Part shown: positions 59,726-64,000 of the stretch, one piece after another | Numbering within the stretch: the stretch's first letter is position 1 | Layout: every line of letters starts with the position of its first letter | Assembly: GCA_023213395.1 (NCBI GenBank) | Contig: CM041465.1 | Span: 185,449,741 to 185,513,740, forward strand | Length of the DNA: 64,000 nucleotides | Direction: 5' to 3' | Source of the DNA: Cycas panzhihuaensis | Lineage: Eukaryota; Cycadophyta | The notes under the pieces: generated by a model | Databases searched by the model: none | Told to the model about the DNA's origin: nothing | The model's input: the letters and a program-made list of their open reading frames with translations, nothing else | Position numbers and translations under genes: made by a program

Positions 59726-60060
59726 TGTTAGCGTTAATGCTCATCACCCCACTCCTATCTTTTGTGCATCTAAATACACACATGTTAAGGTAAGTCAGGT
59801 AAGATTAATATTAACTTGAGTTAAATATTATTTTAATGTTATTTAAATTTTAGAGGTTAAGGAGGTTTTCCTCCTCCCTCAAACTATATATTTTTTAGGG
59901 TGACTAACCACGGTTTCTTTGACACCTTGCCAATATTTGGAAACTTGATGTATTCTCACAAGATGGATTGAATAATATGTACTTTGCTTATATTTTCTCA
60001 TGATGGATTAGCATGTGAATACCTACTTCGCTCTGTACTCCTTGTATAGTTTTTCCAACA
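59726..60060 (+). repeat. 3' LTR of T3
   Basis: 335 bp, TGTTAGCGTTAATGC to TTTTTCCAACA; aligns throughout with 55465-55798, hairpin and TATA box included. Followed directly by AGAAA. Confidence 0.93.
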
Positions 60061-60065
60061 AGAAA

Positions 60066-60631
60066 ATATTTCTCTATTAAAAATTATTACATAAAGTTTT
60101 ATATATATACATGTTACTGTATAACCTGATGACATTTGGAACCTCGTAATAAATTTATCATTACCAATTAAGATAATATTACCCAAACTTTTCATCAAGG
60201 TAGTTATGTCGAAATGATGTACCACCAGAAAGATGATGTCTAAAATCATTTTTAGGTTTTTCAACCTTCATTCTTTTAATAATTTCCAATGTTGTCATTC
60301 CTATCAACATGTTGAGGCTCAATGTGTTTGATGACATAATATTCTTCTCAATCTTTAAAACATTATTTTTATCTTCTTCCTCAAATTTTAAATGGTGATC
60401 ATCAGATTCATTTGTTACTTTAACACTTACTTTGTTTTTAAGAATGTACAAAAAAGATTCACAATCATTACATTTACTTATTTTCTAAATAATAAAGGAC
60501 ATATTCTCATAAACATGTTCACCTAACTTTTGAACTTCCTTAGGAACATCAAATAAGTCTATGAGAACTTTATCCTTACCAAAATCAACCTAATTATTTA
60601 TATTCTCCCTTTTTGCTTTCCTCTTCAACTT
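60066..60631 (-). pseudogene. Unclassified coding-like remnant of G, right piece
   Basis: On the minus strand a frame runs from about 60600 to 60179 with only a few stops: DLFDVPKEVQKLGEHVYENM, then ISKCNDCESFLYILKNK, then an acidic, Lys-rich stretch (SDDHHLKFEEEDKNNV) and a tail with KRMKVEKPKND. It could be the acidic C-terminal part of a copia gag, but I do not see the zinc knuckle that would settle it. T3 separates it from the piece at 54655-55464. Confidence 0.4.
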
Positions 60632-61072
60632 TGTTAGAATATATAATGTAAACTTTATATTTCACTTATGTTTCTTTAAGTTATTATTTAGTCACATGTT
60701 TAAATTATAATTTAAGTGATTCTAATGTTTAAACTTATGTTTATATTAATTGATTTGTGGATGGTCATTAAAATGCGTAACCACATTCGACGAATCTCCA
60801 TTGTATTTATTCATCTCCTAGATTTATGGAGATGATTCCAGAATCTAGGAGGTTTGTCTAAATGCCCCGACTAAAGGATTTTTGGGGTTGGTTATTTTGT
60901 ATAGTGATTTCAATTATTTATTAATAAAATTAGCTTAGGAGGTGGATTTTCTTCCCAAAAGGGGTTTTCCACTGTCGATTGACGTGTACTTGTGCAATGT
61001 TAATTTCGATTATTTCTGTTATCATTTACATTTCATGACCCTATTAATCGTGCACTTGTGCCTATTCTCACA
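60632..61072 (+). repeat. 5' LTR of copia K
   Basis: TGTTAGAATATATAATG to CTATTCTCACA, 441 bp, with the primer-binding site TGGTATCAGTG directly after it at 61073. The partner lies beyond the window, so the left edge rests on the TG start alone. Confidence 0.7.
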
Positions 61073-63603
61073 TGGTATCAGTGTTAATATCAACCGAGGC
61101 TTGCCTTCAATTTCTCTCATCTTTATGCCATTACCTAGAGATGCACCCGACTGCCTAGTGTAAGATCAATCATTACCCACACTTTGCACTACGCTCCTAC
61201 CGCATAAAATTTTCTCAAATAGAGATAGAAATCCATCGCTTTTTCTATGCCTTCTCTTGATAGAAGGATCAAGGAGGAGAGGTAATGTATTTTACTAGAT
61301 TAGGGATGACAACCAAAGAACATTTTTGGCGCCTTTGGTTGACGCCTAGCATTGTCCATACACAAGTAGTTGTCCCTCGAGAAGACGCAGAGGAAAAGTT
61401 AATGAGAAATTATTCATGGGAAGCATCATGGTTTGGTGAGGGATGTATACGTGTAGTTGAATAGTAGTAGTCGATCTTGCAGGTCGGTAAGTAAATGAAG
61501 TGTTGTTTGACCTTGGTTTTTAAGTGAGCATTTGATCCGAATCGTAAAACATTAACTAAGATAACCAATAGGAGCCACATGGAGGGTTTGCGATGCGTTT
61601 AAGCCACTCGGAGACACGGGATGAGACCCGGTTCTCTCTCCTCTTCTACTTAGTCGATTCGATATCAACCCCTCATTCAAAGTGCAACCAGGGATTCGGA
61701 GATACGTAGGAGATTTCGTACAAATCTGACCGAGAGAGAAGTATTTGTCCCAAGCCCAAACTCGAAAAGAACTAGCTTCTATCATATTCACAAACTTTGC
61801 GTCCAACGAACCTATGAGGGATCATTGAAGACCTCATTCTTTGGATCCTCCATGCCTGCGTGATGTGATCGCTCACCTCCAAACCTACAACAATAAGGAG
61901 CGCCTCTATTCTCCGGATCATTGAAACCTACATTCATCCACGAAGCCTTAAAGACACCTTAACCTAGAGGAACTGGTTCAACTCAAGAGTCTTGCATAGA
62001 ATCTCCACATCTCCTCCAAGCAGAATTCGCTATCATTTCACTCAAGACATTCATACAGAACCCGGCCAGATAATGCCAACGCCGCACGGAGTGTCAGAAC
62101 CCGTTGAAGATGCCATCACAAAACTCGCAACCGGAGAAACAATTGAAGATAGCCACCGCCATCGCCATTGTGAACCGGTAGGGTTTTCGCCCCTAACCCC
62201 CTCGGACCCCAAATAATTCTTTATTTTTATTTTGTTTTTAAAACAAATAATTACGTCAGTCCATTTAGGTTTAGGTTTAATTTTTTTTGTTTTTTGTTTT
62301 TTATTTTTTATTTAAATCAAATCCAAACCCCCTATCACTTTAATTTAAATAAAATTTAACACCCTCTTAATCTCTATTATAAACTTTAGTGAACCCCCTT
62401 AACCTTTATAAATTTGTAAATTAATAAACTACCTAAGACCTCAAGAATTACTCCCTCCTCCATTACATTTTAATTTAATCATACCCCTCAATTATTATAT
62501 TTTTGATACCTCCCCTTATTACACCCCTCTTTATCTCTTTGTTATTTAAACAAATCAAATACCCCTTAATCACATTTTTATTAAATCAAATAACCCCTTA
62601 CATTTTATTCTTAACTATTTTTTAATGTTAAAATTAACCCTTCTCCTCTACAATACTTAAATGATAAAACATTAGCCCCCCTTTTTAGCATCCTTTGATG
62701 AAACATAAGCTCAACCCCCCTTCTTTTCCTTATTATGTTTTTGATTTAATTTCATATTGTATACTTAATTTAAATCAAATACAACCCTCCTTTTTCTATT
62801 ATGCTTTGATTCTAATTAAATTAATACCCTCCTATTACTTTTTAATGATTAAAATTAACCCTTTTATCACCACATTTTAATGTTAAAATTACTTCAAATT
62901 AACATAGTTAATTTTAGGAAAATTAAAATTAACCTTTTACCTATTATATTTAATCAAATTCATTCCTTTTATTATACTCTTTTACATTTATTACTATTTC
63001 CTCAACACTTTATTATTGATTTTTCTCCTTAATTTATAGATTTTAATTATATCATTTTCTATTATAAAACTTTAACTTCTTCTCATTATAAAGTTTTTAT
63101 AATATTTAAAATTATACATCTATTTATTAAAAATAAAAGGGAAATTAAATACCTTAGTTACAAAAGTTTTTCTTAAGTAAAACACTTTTTAAAAGGGAAC
63201 TTATTTATTTAAAGGGATTTTTATTTTGAAAGGGACAGTTTATTTCTATCAAAGGGGGTTTGTTTATCAAATAGGGACTTTTCACTTGTTTAGAATAAGG
63301 GAAACTAAACTATTTATCAAAGGGGGATTATTTCTCTAAAAAGAATTATTTATCAAAAGGGACTGCTTAAGGCAACATTTTAAGAAGTTGTATGTTTATT
63401 CATCTATTTACAAACACATGATTTTTTATCTTAAATATAATTAATGCATACTAGAATACCTTCGTGAATTATATTTGTTAACATGATTAGTACTTTCACT
63501 AAGTAATTATTTTTCCAATCACCTTCATAACTCTTCAATATACAATCAAACCTCAACACTCCCAATATGGCATTAATGCCACGCAGTGCACTGTGTTCCA
63601 ATT
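61073..63603 (+). other. Long leader of copia K
   Basis: About 2.5 kb between primer-binding site and gag. The first 1.1 kb (to about 62216) has moderate GC and short frames on both strands (61552-61806 minus, 61992-62216 plus) with no known motif. From about 62320 to 63000 the plus strand carries many CCCC/CCCTT runs in AT-rich sequence, and from about 63140 to 63370 many AAAGGG/GGGG runs, which could pair with the former. No conserved protein is seen. Confidence 0.5.
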
Positions 63604-64000
63604 CCAAGATTAATCGGCTCAAACTATGTTGATGGAGGAATCACATATCCCATCACTCAAACAAGAAAAGTATGGTGATATGTGACAGGTGAATTTAAAA
63701 AACCAAAAGCAGATGCTACTGAGAGCCTTTTGGTATATCTAATGAACTTAGATGCCACGTTAGGGACCATATTAAACTCACTCTCATTAGAAATCAGTCG
63801 ACAGTTTTTTGAAAAAGATGACTTAGCCACTGTCTGGAAAACCTTGGAAGAAAAATATGATAAGGTTGATACGCATCAAGTGGCTATCCTAGAACATCGA
63901 TTGTATAATCCGACTTTTGACGACTTTTCAAATGTTGAGGATTTTTAACTAAAATTCAATCAATTAATAAAGATATAGATAATCGTATCAAATCTAAAAC
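63604..64000 (+). CDS. Copia gag (UBN2-type) of K, N-terminal part, runs off the window
   Basis: A copia gag in good condition. The frame reads RLIGSNYVDGGITYPITQTR, the usual L-x-G-x-NY-x-x-W start region (here GG replaces the Trp), then VTGEFKKPKADATES, LVYLMNLDATLGTILNSLS, ATVWKTLEEKYDKVD, HQVAILEHRLYN and FSNVEDF. Only two stops occur in about 130 codons: TGA at about 63676 where Gly or Trp is expected, and TAA at 63946. The start codon is not certain; an ATG at 63682 lies inside the domain, so the true start is further left. Good preservation and the nearby LTR suggest K is among the younger insertions here. Pol, if present, is to the right of the window. Confidence 0.8.

Larger units (their letters stand above)
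55465..60060 (+). mobile_element. T3: gag-only copia-type LTR element with perfect TSD
   Basis: 4596 bp, LTRs 55465-55798 and 59726-60060, perfect target duplication AGAAA (55460-55464 and 60061-60065), primer-binding site TGGTATTAGAGC two bases inside the 5' LTR (from 55801), polypurine tract AAGAGGGAGAA before the 3' LTR. Between them lie about 3.2 kb of non-coding leader and then one gag. No protease, integrase, RT or RNase H. Same architecture as T1 and T2. All the signals needed for transposition in trans are visible, making T3 the cleanest copy of the family here. Confidence 0.93.

Noticed and set aside
61552-62216. Possible host gene in the K leader (84- and 74-residue frames on opposite strands)
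   Set aside because: Neither has a known motif; both lie between a copia primer-binding site and its gag.

Overview
The window looks like plant nuclear DNA from a large, repeat-rich genome. Nearly everything recognisable is LTR retrotransposon: Ty1/copia pol with YVDD/YIDD polymerase boxes, UBN2-type copia gags, Ty3/gypsy gag-PR-RT-RNase H-integrase including a chromovirus, TGGTATC-type primer-binding sites, TG...CA LTRs and 5-bp target-site duplications (TSDs). I see no host protein gene, rRNA, tRNA or CRISPR. Species and chromosome position cannot be read from this. Most reading frames are old: their stops are mainly TAA/TAG/TGA where CAA/CAG/CGA is expected, the mark of methyl-cytosine decay. 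Apparent ORFs of tens to hundreds of residues are mostly shadows.

Layout. 1-4126: a minus-strand LTR element (LTR 432-774) sits next to a decayed plus-strand copia pol, which carries a tRNA-like SINE (3559-3799) before its 3' LTR. 4251-10800: a decayed gypsy pol is split by T1 (5183-10445), a gag-only copia-type element holding about 1.1 kb of TA-rich microsatellite. 10876-13350: T2, a minus-strand relative of T1. 13351-16344: unassigned AT-rich DNA with degenerate tandem repeats. 16345-16921: the end of copia J, whose LTR is interrupted by H, a minus-strand chromovirus with both LTRs (16922-23398, TSD GAATA). 24019-33878 (A) and 42619-52549 (B): two same-orientation, comparatively GC-rich gypsy-like elements with LTRs of about 2.5 kb that encode gag and protease but no RT, RNase H or integrase. 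34468-42600: minus-strand copia E contains D (34865-40879), which contains C (36455-39685, TSD TTAAT). 52550-54401: truncated copia F. 54402-60631: a minus-strand element G, poorly classified, interrupted by T3 (55465-60060, TSD AGAAA), a second fairly complete gag-only element. 60632-64000: the 5' LTR, long leader and well-preserved gag start of copia K, which runs off the window.

The main biological point is that two unrelated lineages of non-autonomous retroelement have kept gag and lost the polymerase. T1/T2/T3 are copia-like and gag only; A/B are gypsy-like with gag plus protease. This matches the published class of terminal-repeat retrotransposons with a GAG domain (TR-GAG) and the related LARDs. 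By inference they make or divert capsid protein and borrow RT and integrase from autonomous relatives. A and B also share a tandem hairpin repeat just after the ORF, and the LTRs of A carry perfect palindromes upstream of the promoter. Element D carries a decayed, unidentified ORF where gag-pol would normally be.
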